Assembly (NCBI RefSeq): GCF_900182585.1
Contig: NZ_FXTM01000005.1
Span: forward strand, 1 to 32,048
Direction of reading: 5' to 3'
Source of the DNA: Balnearium lithotrophicum
Lineage (GTDB): Bacteria > Aquificota > Aquificia > Desulfurobacteriales > Desulfurobacteriaceae
DNA: 32,048 nt
Of this stretch, positions 7,882-16,963 are shown piece after piece; position 1 is the first letter of the stretch, and each line of letters opens with the position of its first letter. The position numbers and the translations under genes were made by a program. The notes below the pieces were generated by a model. That model worked only from the letters and a program-made list of their open reading frames with translations, was not told the DNA's origin and did not search any database.

Positions 7882-9518
7882 TTGCCATATTTGCAGTTGT
7901 AGCAGGTCTTGCAGGGGGATACGTCTTTGGCTCCAAGAAGGGGCAGGTCGTAAGGGAGGAGTTGGAGAGGAAAATCCTTGAGGAGGCCAAGAAGGAGGCT
8001 CAGGGAATTATTAGCAGGGCAAAGGAAGAGGCAGAAGAGCTAAAGAGAAGGGCGGAGAAGTTAGAAAAGGAAGCCGAAACAAAGTACGAGGAGATGAAGA
8101 AAAAGGCCATTATTGAGGCTAAGGAGGAGCTCCTTAAGGAGAAGGAAAAGTTAGAGGCCGAACTAAAGGAGAAGAAGAGGGAACTCTCTGAGCTTGAAAA
8201 GAGGTTGCTCAGAAGGGAAGAGTACATAGAGAAGAGGGAGGAGAACTTAGATAGAAGAGCAACCTTTTTGGACAAAGTTGAGGCAGAATTGGAGGAGAAG
8301 AGGGCAGAGGTTGAAAAGTTGGAGGCAGAACTCCTTGAGAAGGAGGTTAAACTCAGCCAGCTTCTTGATGAGGAGATGAAGAAGTTAGAGGAAATTGCCG
8401 GAATGACCAAGGAGGAAGCTCAGGAAGAGCTCATGAAAAGAATGGAAGACGAAATAAGGAGGGACTTGGCAGTCAGGTACAAGCAGATTGAGGAAGAGTT
8501 TGAGCAGACTGTAGATAGAAGGGCGAAGAAGATTCTTGCAACAACGATTCAGAGGTTGGCTACAGACGTTGTTGCCGAAACGACAGTTTCTGTCGTTGAC
8601 CTTCCAAACAACGAGATGAAGGGAAGAATTATAGGAAGGGAAGGAAGGAACATTAGAGCTTTTGAGCTTTCAACCGGTGTTGACCTCATCATCGATGACA
8701 CTCCTGAAGCAGTAACAATTTCATCGTTTGACCCTGTTAGGAGGGAGATAGCAAGGATTGCCCTTGAGAGGCTCGTTGCTGACGGGAGAATTCACCCTGC
8801 AAGAATTGAGGAGGTTGTTGAGAAGGTCAAGCAGGAGATAGAACAGGAGATGATGAGTGCTGCTGAGGAGGTCCTCTTTGAGTTGGGAATAGAGAGGGTT
8901 CACCCTGAACTTAAAAAGCTCTTGGGAAGGTTAAAGTTTAGAACAAGCTACGGCCAGAACGTCCTTCAGCACGTTAAGGAGGTTGCTTACTTGGCCGGAA
9001 TGATTGCTGCAGAGATAGGTGCGGATGAAAAACTTGCAAGGAGAGCGGGACTCTTCCACGACATAGGAAAGGCGGTGACCCATGAGGTTGAGGGTTCCCA
9101 TGCAATAATTGGAGCAGAGCTCCTCAAGAAGTACGGAGAGCCTGAAGCAGTTGTCAATGCCGCTGCCGCCCACCACGGAGAGGTTGAGTTTACAACTGTT
9201 GAATCTGTGTGTGCTGCAACTGCCGATGCCCTTTCAGCAGCAAGGCCTGGAGCGAGAAGGGAGAGCTTAGAGGCCTACATAAAGAGAATTGAGAAGTTGG
9301 AGAGCATTGCAGAGTCGTTCCCCGGAGTTATGAAGGCCTTTGCAATTCAGGCAGGTAGAGAGGTCAGGATAATGGTTGAACCCGACAAGATAACCGACGA
9401 GGAGGCTGAATTCCTAGCTCACCAGATTTCAAAGAAGATTGAGGAGGAGGTTCAGTACCCCGGTCAGATTAAGATAACAGTTATAAGGGAAACAAGGGCA
9501 GTTGACTATGCAAAGTAA
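7866..9518 (+). CDS. rny: Ribonuclease Y
   Basis: This is a membrane-anchored endoribonuclease that starts mRNA decay. Counted from ATG 7866 (550 aa), residues 1-22 form one membrane helix, 25-200 a long charged coiled coil, about 245-305 a KH domain with GRIIGREG at 253-260, and about 360-470 an HD domain with His398-Asp399 in FHDIGK. ATG 7866 is chosen over an in-frame TTG at 7848 because AAGGAGG (7854-7860) is ideally placed for it and it puts the anchor at the N-terminus. The gene starts inside the end of ygfA and its end overlaps selB by 11 nt. RNase Y as the main mRNA decay enzyme would fit a bacterium without RNase E, but that cannot be seen here. Confidence 0.96.
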   Translation: METILVAIFAVVAGLAGGYVFGSKKGQVVREELERKILEEAKKEAQGIISRAKEEAEELKRRAEKLEKEAETKYEEMKKKAIIEAKEELLKEKEKLEAELKEKKRELSELEKRLLRREEYIEKREENLDRRATFLDKVEAELEEKRAEVEKLEAELLEKEVKLSQLLDEEMKKLEEIAGMTKEEAQEELMKRMEDEIRRDLAVRYKQIEEEFEQTVDRRAKKILATTIQRLATDVVAETTVSVVDLPNNEMKGRIIGREGRNIRAFELSTGVDLIIDDTPEAVTISSFDPVRREIARIALERLVADGRIHPARIEEVVEKVKQEIEQEMMSAAEEVLFELGIERVHPELKKLLGRLKFRTSYGQNVLQHVKEVAYLAGMIAAEIGADEKLARRAGLFHDIGKAVTHEVEGSHAIIGAELLKKYGEPEAVVNAAAAHHGEVEFTTVESVCAATADALSAARPGARRESLEAYIKRIEKLESIAESFPGVMKAFAIQAGREVRIMVEPDKITDEEAEFLAHQISKKIEEEVQYPGQIKITVIRETRAVDYAK

Positions 9519-11418
9519 GAAGTTTTTGGTTGTTGGAACCGCAGGACACATCGACCACGGAAAAACGAGTCTAATCAGAGTTCTCACTGGGGTTGATACC
9601 GATCGTTGGGAGGAGGAAAAGAGGAGGGGGATGACTATCGATTTGGGATTTGCCCACTTAGAGCTCCCCAACGGCGTTTTGGCCGGAATAGTTGACGTTC
9701 CGGGACATGAAAAGTTCATAAAGAACATGCTTGCAGGGGCTCACGGCTTGGACTTAGTTCTATTTGTTGTTGCGGCAGACGAGGGGGTAATGCCCCAGAC
9801 TGAGGAGCACCTGACTGTCTGCCAGACACTTGGAACAAAGAGGGGAATTGTAGTTCTTACTAAAAAGGACCTTGTAGATGAGGAGTGGTTAGAACTTGTA
9901 AAGGAAGAGGTAAAGGATTTTGTAAAGGGGACGTTTTTGGAGGGAGCTCCCATAGTTCCCGTCTCCTCAAAAACGGGAGAGGGAATAGATGAGCTCTTAG
10001 AGGAACTCTCAAAGGTTTCCTCACAGGTAAAACCAAAGAGTTCTGAGGGTTTTCTGAGACTTCCTGTTGATAGGTCGTTTACAGTTAAGGGATTCGGAAC
10101 AGTTGTTACGGGAACTCTACTTTCGGGGAAGTTGGAGGTAGGGAAAGAGGTCGAAATACTTCCGAAGGGAATCAAATCAAAGGTCAGGGGAATTCAAGTT
10201 CACGGTAAGCCTGTTGATAGGGCATTTGCCGGCCAGAGAACGGCTGTCAATTTGGCCGGTGTCTCAAAGGAGGAGGTTAAGAGGGGAGACCTAATTTCAG
10301 CTCCCGGATACCTTAAGCCCACGAAATTGGTCGATGTTGTCTTAGAAGTGTCAAGGAGCGCAGATGTAGTTGTCGAATCCGGTTTTAAAGTTCACTTCCA
10401 CCACTTAACGAGTGAAACGGAAGGAGAAGTTTACCTTATTGATAAGGAGGAGCTCCTTCCGGGAGAGAAAGCCCTTGCCCAGATAAGGTTGAGGGATGAG
10501 GTCGTTCCCGTTTACGGCGATAGGTTTATAGTCAGGAACTATTCACCTGCAAGGGTTATCGGAGGAGGGTGGATAGTAAACCCTCTACCTGAGAAAAAGT
10601 TTAGGAGGAGGTTCAGGGATAGGTGGATATCCTTTCTTACTCCCTTAACGGAAAGGGAAAAGGTTGAAGGGAAGTTAATTTATTTGGTTGGTAAGTTTCC
10701 GGGGAAGTTCTCCTACGGCGATTTTGTCCAGAGGTTGGCCTTATCTCCAAGGGAAGCTAAAGAATTGACAGAAAAACTCATTTCAGAGACTAAGATTAAT
10801 GAATTCAACAGAAAACTCTATCCTCCAACGTTTAAGGAGGAACTAAAGAGGAAAATTTTGGAGGAAGTAGAAAGGTACCATGAGACTTATCCTGTTTCTG
10901 AGGGAATAAACAGGGAGTCCTTGAGGACAAATTTAAACATTCCTCAGGAACTCTTAGAAACGGTAATTTCAGAACTTTCAAGTGAAGAAAGGATTGAAGA
11001 GGTTGGCTCTCAGTTAAAACTAAAAGGATTTAAGCCAGAACCAAAGGGGGAGTTTTCAGAAATTGCAGACATACTGAGAAAATACTCTAAAAAAAGTTTG
11101 TTCTCTCCACCATCATTAAAGGAGATTTCTAAGGAAACGGGAATTTCTGAAACAAAGGTATACATGACTGCCGACTACTTAGTTAGAAATGAGGGATTTC
11201 ACAAAATAGGCAACTTCCTTTTCTCTCCAGATGCCTTTAAGAAAATTGTCAAAATCCTGAAGGAGCACTTCTCAAGGGAAGAGACTCTATCGGTTTCCGA
11301 ATTTAAGGACTACTTAGGGGTGAGCAGAAAGTTTGCAATTCCGATACTGGAATACCTTGACTCTATCCAACTGACCGAAAGAAAAGGTAACGAGAGAATA
11401 AGGGGAAGAGCTCTCTGA
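9508..11418 (+). CDS. selB: Selenocysteine-specific elongation factor SelB
   Basis: SelB is a GTPase that delivers Sec-tRNA(Sec) to UGA codons marked by a SECIS hairpin. The 636-residue protein shows G1 GHIDHGKTS, switch II with DVPGHEK, and G4 in the TKKD form common in SelB. Domains II-III follow (about 175-350), and a long C-terminal region (about 350-636) has winged-helix repeats ([31 protein letters not shown]) that bind the SECIS. EF-Tu and IF2 lack this extension. ATG 9508 lies inside the end of rny; an in-frame TTG two codons earlier is also possible. No selA, selC or selD is visible. Its presence implies the organism makes selenoproteins, although the formate dehydrogenase in this window uses Cys. 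Confidence 0.93.
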   Translation: MQSKKFLVVGTAGHIDHGKTSLIRVLTGVDTDRWEEEKRRGMTIDLGFAHLELPNGVLAGIVDVPGHEKFIKNMLAGAHGLDLVLFVVAADEGVMPQTEEHLTVCQTLGTKRGIVVLTKKDLVDEEWLELVKEEVKDFVKGTFLEGAPIVPVSSKTGEGIDELLEELSKVSSQVKPKSSEGFLRLPVDRSFTVKGFGTVVTGTLLSGKLEVGKEVEILPKGIKSKVRGIQVHGKPVDRAFAGQRTAVNLAGVSKEEVKRGDLISAPGYLKPTKLVDVVLEVSRSADVVVESGFKVHFHHLTSETEGEVYLIDKEELLPGEKALAQIRLRDEVVPVYGDRFIVRNYSPARVIGGGWIVNPLPEKKFRRRFRDRWISFLTPLTEREKVEGKLIYLVGKFPGKFSYGDFVQRLALSPREAKELTEKLISETKINEFNRKLYPPTFKEELKRKILEEVERYHETYPVSEGINRESLRTNLNIPQELLETVISELSSEERIEEVGSQLKLKGFKPEPKGEFSEIADILRKYSKKSLFSPPSLKEISKETGISETKVYMTADYLVRNEGFHKIGNFLFSPDAFKKIVKILKEHFSREETLSVSEFKDYLGVSRKFAIPILEYLDSIQLTERKGNERIRGRAL

Positions 11419-12299
11419 TGGAGGAGCTCCTACTGAACGTCATTTTCCCCATTTACATTCTGATTTTTTTAGGATACGCTTTTGGAAAAATCTGGAAATC
11501 CTTGGAAACAAGGACAATCTCAACGTTAGTCCTCTACATTTTCGCCCCAGCTCTCATCTTTGACTCATTCAGGGAATTAAAAAGTTTTGAAAACTTAACA
11601 TCTATTTCACTCTCTGGGCTAATTGTTTTTTTAGGTGTTTACTCTCTTTCGCTCCTCGTTGAAGGCCTCCTTTTAAAGGAAAAAAACCCGGCTTTTGAGC
11701 TCTCCTCAACGGTGATGAATGCCGGTTATTTAGGAATTCCCCTTATCTACTTAATGTTTGGAGAAGAGTCATTACCTATAGCTTTAACTTACATGGTTGT
11801 AATGGCTATATACCACTTTACTTTAGGAATTGTCATTCTAAATAGAGACCTATCATCGGGCTTTAAGGAGGCATTAAAAATCCCCCTTATATATGCGGTT
11901 CTTTTGGCCTTTCTCCTAAGGGAAGTTTCACTTCCCTCCGGAGTTGAGAAGATGATTAAGCTTACGGGAAATGCAACAATGCCATTAATGCTTGTATCCA
12001 TAGGTATATCTCTTTCAAAAGTTGATTTAAAGGGATTGGAAGTAGGAGTGCTATCGACTTTGGTTAGATTTTTGGGAGGAACCGTTTTCTCGATATTTTC
12101 CGTTGAAATTTTAGGATTGAAGGGATTGATATCAAAAGTTTTAATTGTCCAATCGTCACTCCCTTCGGCAGTCCTCAACTACGTTCTCTGTGAAAGGTTT
12201 AACAAATCCCCCGAAATCGCCGCTTCCTCAATCTTCATTTCAACCATTCTTTTCCCCATCTATCTAATTCTTCTGAAGTTTCTATTGATATACTTATAG
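11418..12299 (+). CDS. AEC (auxin efflux carrier) family transporter
   Basis: This is a 293-residue hydrophobic protein with about ten membrane helices in two groups and a polar centre (KNPAFELSSTVMNAGYLGIPL), which fits the AEC/BART-type permeases. Family members export or import small carboxylates such as malate or malonate, or amino acids; the substrate here is unknown. The N-region motif PIYILIFLGYAFGKIWK and the repeat-unit motif FAPALIFDSF are typical. The start overlaps the selB stop (TGATG), so it is translationally coupled to selB, but no functional link is known. bioA lies two genes downstream. Confidence 0.85.
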   Translation: MEELLLNVIFPIYILIFLGYAFGKIWKSLETRTISTLVLYIFAPALIFDSFRELKSFENLTSISLSGLIVFLGVYSLSLLVEGLLLKEKNPAFELSSTVMNAGYLGIPLIYLMFGEESLPIALTYMVVMAIYHFTLGIVILNRDLSSGFKEALKIPLIYAVLLAFLLREVSLPSGVEKMIKLTGNATMPLMLVSIGISLSKVDLKGLEVGVLSTLVRFLGGTVFSIFSVEILGLKGLISKVLIVQSSLPSAVLNYVLCERFNKSPEIAASSIFISTILFPIYLILLKFLLIYL

Positions 12300-12323
12300 T
12301 TAACTGAATTTTAGAGGTTAAAT

Positions 12324-13004
12324 ATGAAATGGATTTTCATTTTTCTTTTTAGTTTTCCATTAAGTGTTTTTTCCGCTGAAACTCCGAATAAAACAACTGT
12401 AATCAAGGATACCGTAGAAGTAAGCAAAAGTGTTCAGCCGGACGTGTATTCCCTTACATTTAAGGTCTCCTCAAGGGGAAAAAGTGAAGAGAACGTCCTT
12501 AAGTCCCTCTCAACAGCAGATGAATACATTAGAGGGTTAAACCTCCCCTATTCTGGAGGGAACTTTATAATCTACCCACTAAAGGAGTGGGATTCCGTTA
12601 GGAAAGTTTACAGAATAGACGGCTTCTCAGGCGAGGTGCTTTACAGATTTAAACTAAAGAATGTTCTCCAGCAGGAGGATATTTTTAGAGCTCTAAACAT
12701 GGCAAAGGAGAAGTCTCCCATTTCCTACTCTATTTTATACTCAAAATGGGTCGTTTCTGAGAAAAAAAAGAGTGGAGCATTAAAGAGTTTAAAAGTTGGA
12801 ATTTTGAATACAGCAAGGCAGGAAAAGAAAATCTTTGAAAGGGAATTAAATAAAAGGTGTTTTATAAAGTCTATAAGCTTTAGTTCTGTTAATCCTTTCC
12901 CAATATTAGAAAATGTAAGAGCTTTTAAAATTACAGCTCCAAAACCTAAAAGAGAGAGGGAAGAAATTAAACTTAGGGCAAGGGTAGTTTACATCTGTTA
13001 CTAA
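12324..13004 (+). CDS. Secreted SIMPL (DUF541) domain protein
   Basis: The 226-residue protein has a signal peptide (MKWIFIFLFSFPLSVFSA, cleavage likely after residue 18) and then a SIMPL/DUF541-like region. The evidence is the start pattern (VEVSKSVQPDVYSLTFKVSSRGKS), which matches the usual GSVSVKPDVA...V.SRGKSAEEA theme. Known members are periplasmic or outer-membrane oligomers of uncertain role, some linked to oxidative stress. This copy is fairly divergent. The mature part is basic. It lies 24 nt after the AEC permease, and its stop codon overlaps the bioA ribosome binding site. Confidence 0.75.
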   Translation: MKWIFIFLFSFPLSVFSAETPNKTTVIKDTVEVSKSVQPDVYSLTFKVSSRGKSEENVLKSLSTADEYIRGLNLPYSGGNFIIYPLKEWDSVRKVYRIDGFSGEVLYRFKLKNVLQQEDIFRALNMAKEKSPISYSILYSKWVVSEKKKSGALKSLKVGILNTARQEKKIFERELNKRCFIKSISFSSVNPFPILENVRAFKITAPKPKREREEIKLRARVVYICY

Positions 13005-13014
13005 GGAGGAACCT

Positions 13015-14367
13015 TTGATAAGTAAGGAAACACTTAAGGAATGGGATAAGAGGTACGTCTGGCACCCCTTTACTCAGATGGCAGAGTACGTTAAGTACGA
13101 GCCGATAGTTATTGAGAGGGGAGAAGGATGCTGGCTCATAGATATTGATGGAAAGAAATATTTAGACGCTGTAGGTTCCATATGGTGCAACGTTCACGGC
13201 CACAATGTTAAGGAACTAAACGATGCTCTGTGTGAACAGGTTAACAGGATTGCCCACTCAACGCTCTTGGGACTTGCAAACGTACCTTCCATCTTACTTG
13301 CCAAAAGATTAGTTGAAATAACCCCTAAAGGGTTGAATCACGTTTTCTACTCTGACGATGGCTCTACTGCAATGGAAGTTGCCCTGAAAATGGCCTATCA
13401 GTACTGGCAGTTAAAGGGAGAAAAAAGAAGAACAAAGTTCATAAAGCTTGAGGAGGCATACCACGGAGATACAATAGGCTCTGTAAGTATTGGAGGAATT
13501 GACCTCTTCCACTCAATGTTTAGAGAACTCATGTTTGAAACCTTTAAGGTTCCAGCTCCCCATCCATACAGGTTTAACGGAACAGTCGAGGAGTGTAAAG
13601 AGTACTCGTTAAACAGATTGAAGGAAATTTTGGAAGAACACGGTGAGGAAGTTGCTGCAGTTGTTATGGAGCCCTTAGTCCAGGCAGCTGCAGGGATGAT
13701 TGTCCACCCGGAGGGCTTTTTAAAGGGAGTCAGGGAGCTCTGCGACGAGTTTGGAGTTTTACTAATTTTAGACGAGGTTGCAACGGGATTCGGAAAGACA
13801 GGAAAGATGTTCGCATGTGAGTGGGAAGGTGTAGTTCCAGACATCATGGCAATATCTAAGGGATTAACTGCCGGATACATGCCGTTGGCAGCTACACTTT
13901 CAACTGATGAAGTTTACAGTGCCTTTTGGGGAGGAGACTACGGCAGCGGAAAAACGTTCTTTCACGGACACACCTTTACAGGAAATCAGCTTGGCTGCTC
14001 CGTTGCCTTGAAAAACTTAGAGCTCTTTGAAGAAAAGGATTGGCCAGAAAGTTTACGAAATAAGATTGATTATCTCCACAAGAAACTCTACGAAGAACTC
14101 TCGGAATTGAAACACGTTGGAGATATAAGGGGAAGGGGATTTATGGTAGGAATTGAGCTTGTAAAGAACAAGGAAACGAAAGAGAGCTTTAGCTGGAAGG
14201 ACGACGTTGGAAGACGGGTTTCAAGGAGAATAGTTGAAAAGGGAGTATTTACAAGACCTTTAGGTCCTGTCCTTGTAGTAATGCCTCCCCTTGCAATAAG
14301 CAAAGAGGAGATAGACTTTATGATTAGAACCTACAGGGATGCCATTTTTGAGGAGTTGGAACGCTAA
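13015..14367 (+). CDS. bioA: Adenosylmethionine-8-amino-7-oxononanoate aminotransferase
   Basis: This PLP enzyme of biotin synthesis makes 7,8-diaminopelargonate from 8-amino-7-oxononanoate, with SAM (or Lys in some bacteria) as amino donor. The 450-residue class III aminotransferase starts with the BioA signature KRYVWHPFTQM. It has the PLP-binding GSTAMEVALKMAYQYW, the catalytic-domain LILDEVATGFGKTGKMF and the Schiff-base Lys in AISKGLTAGYMP. The start is TTG 13015 with an excellent AAGGAGGA site 4 nt upstream that overlaps the previous stop. Other bio genes are not in the window. It ends the long plus-strand operon and overlaps the convergent UspA gene by 4 nt at the 3' end. Confidence 0.93.
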   Translation: MISKETLKEWDKRYVWHPFTQMAEYVKYEPIVIERGEGCWLIDIDGKKYLDAVGSIWCNVHGHNVKELNDALCEQVNRIAHSTLLGLANVPSILLAKRLVEITPKGLNHVFYSDDGSTAMEVALKMAYQYWQLKGEKRRTKFIKLEEAYHGDTIGSVSIGGIDLFHSMFRELMFETFKVPAPHPYRFNGTVEECKEYSLNRLKEILEEHGEEVAAVVMEPLVQAAAGMIVHPEGFLKGVRELCDEFGVLLILDEVATGFGKTGKMFACEWEGVVPDIMAISKGLTAGYMPLAATLSTDEVYSAFWGGDYGSGKTFFHGHTFTGNQLGCSVALKNLELFEEKDWPESLRNKIDYLHKKLYEELSELKHVGDIRGRGFMVGIELVKNKETKESFSWKDDVGRRVSRRIVEKGVFTRPLGPVLVVMPPLAISKEEIDFMIRTYRDAIFEELER

Positions 14368-14852
14368 ATCTCCTCGTTTCCTTCCTCCTCCTTTGTTTTT
14401 ACTATCAGAATAGGAGATTCAATCTCCTTTATTATGTCAAGGACCTTTCCGACCTTGAAAAATGAGAGGGATTCATCCGTTATTCCAAGAGCTACGAGCT
14501 TGATGTTGTACTCCTTTGTATACCAACTGAGACTCTCTGCCAACTCACCTGAAATTAAGGAAACTCTTGTTTTTATTCCCCTTTCCTCAAACTCCTTAGC
14601 TAAATCCTTCAATTTCCTGTAGGTTCTTAAGAGGGCATCTACATAACCATCATCAATAGTTCCTCGTAGGGCCTCAATCTTATCTTCAGAATCGTACTCC
14701 TCTTTCTCCAAGATTCCCCAGTCTGATGGAATTAAAACGTAAACAATGTGAACCTCAATACAGCCGGCCTCTTTCAATTTTAGAATGTAAGGTTTAACGT
14801 TAATACTTGCTCTTCTAAGGTCTACCGGGTAGAGAATTCTCTCAAAAAGCAT
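14364..14852 (-). CDS. UspA-like protein lacking the ATP-binding glycines
   Basis: The 162-residue protein has the universal stress protein fold pattern: FERILYPVDLRRAS at the N-terminus, VHIVYVL after the first helix, and SPILIVKTKEE at the C-terminus. The G-x2-G-x9-G-(S/T) nucleotide loop is not recognisable; the equivalent stretch is ALGITDESLSFFKVGKVLD. It is therefore probably a non-ATP-binding class member or a heterodimer partner of the upstream UspA paralogue. ATG 14852 is preferred over GTG 14855 because GGAGG lies 4 nt before it, and it overlaps the stop of that paralogue (TGATG). The 3' end overlaps the bioA stop by 4 nt, with no terminator between the convergent genes. Confidence 0.8.
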   Translation of the reverse strand: MLFERILYPVDLRRASINVKPYILKLKEAGCIEVHIVYVLIPSDWGILEKEEYDSEDKIEALRGTIDDGYVDALLRTYRKLKDLAKEFEERGIKTRVSLISGELAESLSWYTKEYNIKLVALGITDESLSFFKVGKVLDIIKEIESPILIVKTKEEEGNEEI

Positions 14853-15322
14853 CACTCCTCCCTATTTTTAACTATTAGAACTGGACACTTGGCATTCCTT
14901 ATAACGTCAGTTGAAACACTTCCTAAGAGAATTTCAGTTAAAAGGCCCTTTCCGTGAGCTCCCATCACTATTATCTTAACTTTCTCTTTTTCTGCTACAT
15001 CAACTATCTGCTTCGGGATATTCCCGTATTTTAAGTAAATTTTTACAGATAACCCTTCCTCCTCTAATATCCTTTTCACAGCTTCCAACCTTTCTATCAG
15101 TGAAGTAACGTACTCCTGGTCAACCTCAGGAAGAATCTTGTAGAGCTCCTTGTCGTTTAAAAGGTCTGCCCCGTCGGGGAGCTCTATTGAAAGGTCATCA
15201 ACTACGTGAACAACAACAACCTCCTTTTCTCCAGCCTCCTTTAGTTTTTTAACGTAGTCTAAGGCAAGCTCGGCAAGTGGTGAAAAATCCGTCGAGTAAA
15301 GAACCTTTTCAAACAGCGGCAT
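14852..15322 (-). CDS. Universal stress protein UspA family, ATP-binding type
   Basis: The 156-residue protein fits the single-domain Usp fold. It opens with LFEKVLYSTDFSPLAELALDY, whose Asp contacts adenine in family members, has the strand VVVVHVVDD, and carries the complete G-x2-G-x9-G-S loop in MGAHGKGLLTEILLGSVS near the C-terminus, followed by CPVLIVK. It should bind ATP or AMP. The start is ATG 15322 with AAGGAGGG upstream. It is the middle gene of a three-gene minus-strand unit that begins with the PP-loop protein, 10 nt away, and it is translationally coupled to the divergent UspA-like gene after it. Stress role is by family only. Confidence 0.92.
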   Translation of the reverse strand: MPLFEKVLYSTDFSPLAELALDYVKKLKEAGEKEVVVVHVVDDLSIELPDGADLLNDKELYKILPEVDQEYVTSLIERLEAVKRILEEEGLSVKIYLKYGNIPKQIVDVAEKEKVKIIVMGAHGKGLLTEILLGSVSTDVIRNAKCPVLIVKNREE

Positions 15323-15332
15323 CTCTCCCTCC

Positions 15333-16322
15333 TTATCCTGTTACAGAAAATTCCTTTGTATCAAATAGAGGTTCAACAGTTAATTCTTTAAATAGTTTAC
15401 CATTTTTATACAGGGCTACTTTAACCTCCTTTTCACTCTTTGCATCGGAATATCTTGCAACTATCCCTGCAGCTTTTTTTAGAAGTTCTACAGATGGCTC
15501 CTCCTTACACCTCAAAATTGCCGTTGGGGATGGAACGTTTGGAACTTTTATAACAATATCCCCCCCCCTTGAGAATTCCTCTAACCTTTTATTCTCTTCT
15601 CTATTTCTTCCTACAATCAGTTTACAGTTTCCGAGTCTAAAGTGCCTTCCTATTTTCAGCAGCCTTACGTTTTCCCAGGAGAGCTCTCCGTGTTCCAACA
15701 GGTCCTTAACCTTCTTTGAGAAGGAGGGTTCGGTTAAAAGGCACCCCCCAGCTGGTGTAGGAAGCTCCTCAATGTTTACTCCTAACTTTTTTAAAATCTC
15801 AGGATACTTCTTCCTTGAACGTCCCCTTATATCAAGGAGTTTTTCCCTGTTGATTACTCCTTCCTTCTCATAATCTGTCTCCGGCAAAAGTTTCCCAGAT
15901 AGTGGCCTTAAAACTCTACCTTTCAGACCTGAAAGCTTTTCGATTGAGTTAAAGGCTTGAAGGTGTTGAGACATAGGTCTCTGTCCTAAAACCTCTCCAG
16001 TTGCGATGATTCCATTCTCTCCTGCAACTTCCTTAACCTTCTTCAGCATGTAGGCCTTACAGTCAATACAAGGGTTGAGGTTCTTTCCATATCCGTAAAC
16101 GGGACTCTTTAGCATTTCAAGATAGTCATCCCCCGCTTCAACAACTTTAAGCTCTATTCCCAGTTTGTTGGCTAAATCCTGCAGCTTTTCTAAGTCCTTT
16201 TCAAAGAACGGGGAAGTAATGTGGACACCCACTACGTCAAATCCAAGGTTCTTCAGCAGTTTTGCCGCAATTATACTGTCAAGCCCTCCTGAGAAGAGGA
16301 GGTAGACCTTCTTTCTCTCCAT
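15333..16322 (-). CDS. PP-loop ATPase fused to an NFACT-R/DUF814-like domain (putative RNA thiolation)
   Basis: The protein has 329 residues from ATG 16322, with GGGAG 7 nt upstream; an in-frame GTG at 16328 would lie too close to that site. The N-terminal PP-loop (SGGLDS, residues 11-16) is that of ATP-pyrophosphatases such as ThiI and MnmA, which adenylate uridine before thiolation. NPCIDCKAY supplies Cys85 and Cys88; GEVLGQRPMSQ resembles the ThiI GESLGQ loop, and TPAGGCLL supplies another Cys near 194. From about residue 224, the stretch with LIVGRNREENKRLEEF, GDIVIKVPNVPSP and AAGIVARYSDAK resembles the NFACT-R (DUF814) RNA-binding domain. Such PP-loop plus NFACT-R fusions have been predicted to thiolate RNA. 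The exact target is unknown. First gene of the unit with two UspA genes. Confidence 0.8.
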   Translation of the reverse strand: MERKKVYLLFSGGLDSIIAAKLLKNLGFDVVGVHITSPFFEKDLEKLQDLANKLGIELKVVEAGDDYLEMLKSPVYGYGKNLNPCIDCKAYMLKKVKEVAGENGIIATGEVLGQRPMSQHLQAFNSIEKLSGLKGRVLRPLSGKLLPETDYEKEGVINREKLLDIRGRSRKKYPEILKKLGVNIEELPTPAGGCLLTEPSFSKKVKDLLEHGELSWENVRLLKIGRHFRLGNCKLIVGRNREENKRLEEFSRGGDIVIKVPNVPSPTAILRCKEEPSVELLKKAAGIVARYSDAKSEKEVKVALYKNGKLFKELTVEPLFDTKEFSVTG

Positions 16323-16382
16323 AGACACTCTCCCGATTTGGCCTTAATTTAAAGTTAGGAGATAAAAGAAAAGGAGGAAGGG

Positions 16383-16943
16383 ATGGCCCAACTAAAGCTC
16401 AATCTCATAGGTCACGGAATCGACCTAACGGGGGCAATAAAAAACACCTTGGAGGAAAAATTTAAGAGGCTTGAGAAGTACCTGGGAAACGACGATAGGA
16501 GAGAGGTCTTTGCAGACGTTATTGTAAACAAGGAGAAGTACCGCTCCTCTGTGGAAATCGTTATCTACAACGTATTTGACCACACGTTAAGGATAAAGAA
16601 GGAAACTGACGACCTTTACACTGCCGTTGACTACGTTGTTGACTCTGCGGAAAAGCAGCTACGCCGTTTAAAGGATAAGGTTAAGACAGCATCAAAGAAG
16701 GAAGCCCAAAAAACAAAGCAGTTAACTTTGGTTGAGGAAGAGGCCGTTGAGAAGCCCATAGAAATCATTGAGGTTGAGCCCGAGCTCTACAAACCCATCT
16801 CTGTGGAGGATGCAGTTGTCCAGCTCCTTGGCTCAAAGAGGGAGTTTGTAGTATTCTGCAATGCCGAAACTGGAAATGCAGCCGTTGTCTACAAGAGAAA
16901 GGATGGAAACGTTGGTCTGATAGAGATGCCTTCGTGTAAGTAG
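16383..16943 (+). CDS. hpf: Ribosome hibernation promoting factor, long form
   Basis: The 186-residue protein has the long HPF architecture. Residues 1-105 form the S30AE/RaiA domain (LNLIGHGIDLTGAIKNTLEEK, basic C-terminal helix KQLRRLKDKVK) that binds the decoding centre. A Glu/Lys-rich linker follows. Residues about 135-186 form the C-terminal dimerisation domain (YKPISVEDAVVQLLGSKREF, GNVGLIEMP), which pairs 70S ribosomes into 100S dimers. The start is ATG 16383 behind AAAGGAGGAAGGG. It is divergent from the PP-loop gene across a 60-nt gap and convergent with lepA, with a hairpin in the short gap. Apparently single-gene. Confidence 0.94.
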   Translation: MAQLKLNLIGHGIDLTGAIKNTLEEKFKRLEKYLGNDDRREVFADVIVNKEKYRSSVEIVIYNVFDHTLRIKKETDDLYTAVDYVVDSAEKQLRRLKDKVKTASKKEAQKTKQLTLVEEEAVEKPIEIIEVEPELYKPISVEDAVVQLLGSKREFVVFCNAETGNAAVVYKRKDGNVGLIEMPSCK

Positions 16944-16963
16944 GAGGGGGAAGTTTCCCTCCC
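16944..16963. terminator. Hairpin between convergent hpf and lepA, possible bidirectional terminator
   Basis: The 20 nt between the two stop codons contain a G-run and a C-run (GAGGGGGAA and TTCCCTCCC) able to pair through about six base pairs plus a mismatch, with a tight loop. Neither side has a long T-tract, so termination efficiency is uncertain. Confidence 0.5.

Noticed and set aside
8000-8410. 136-codon open frame opposite the RNase Y coiled coil
   Set aside because: It is Ser-rich low-complexity sequence, the mirror of Lys/Glu codons on the coding strand. There is no ribosome binding site or family pattern.
13398-13880. 160-codon open frame opposite bioA
   Set aside because: The composition is an antisense mirror of the strongly conserved bioA codons. 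No domain or start signal is visible.
15277-15873. 198-codon plus-strand frame over the PP-loop gene
   Set aside because: It is the longest antisense frame but is Ser/Phe-rich, with no ribosome binding site. The opposite strand encodes a clear PP-loop protein.
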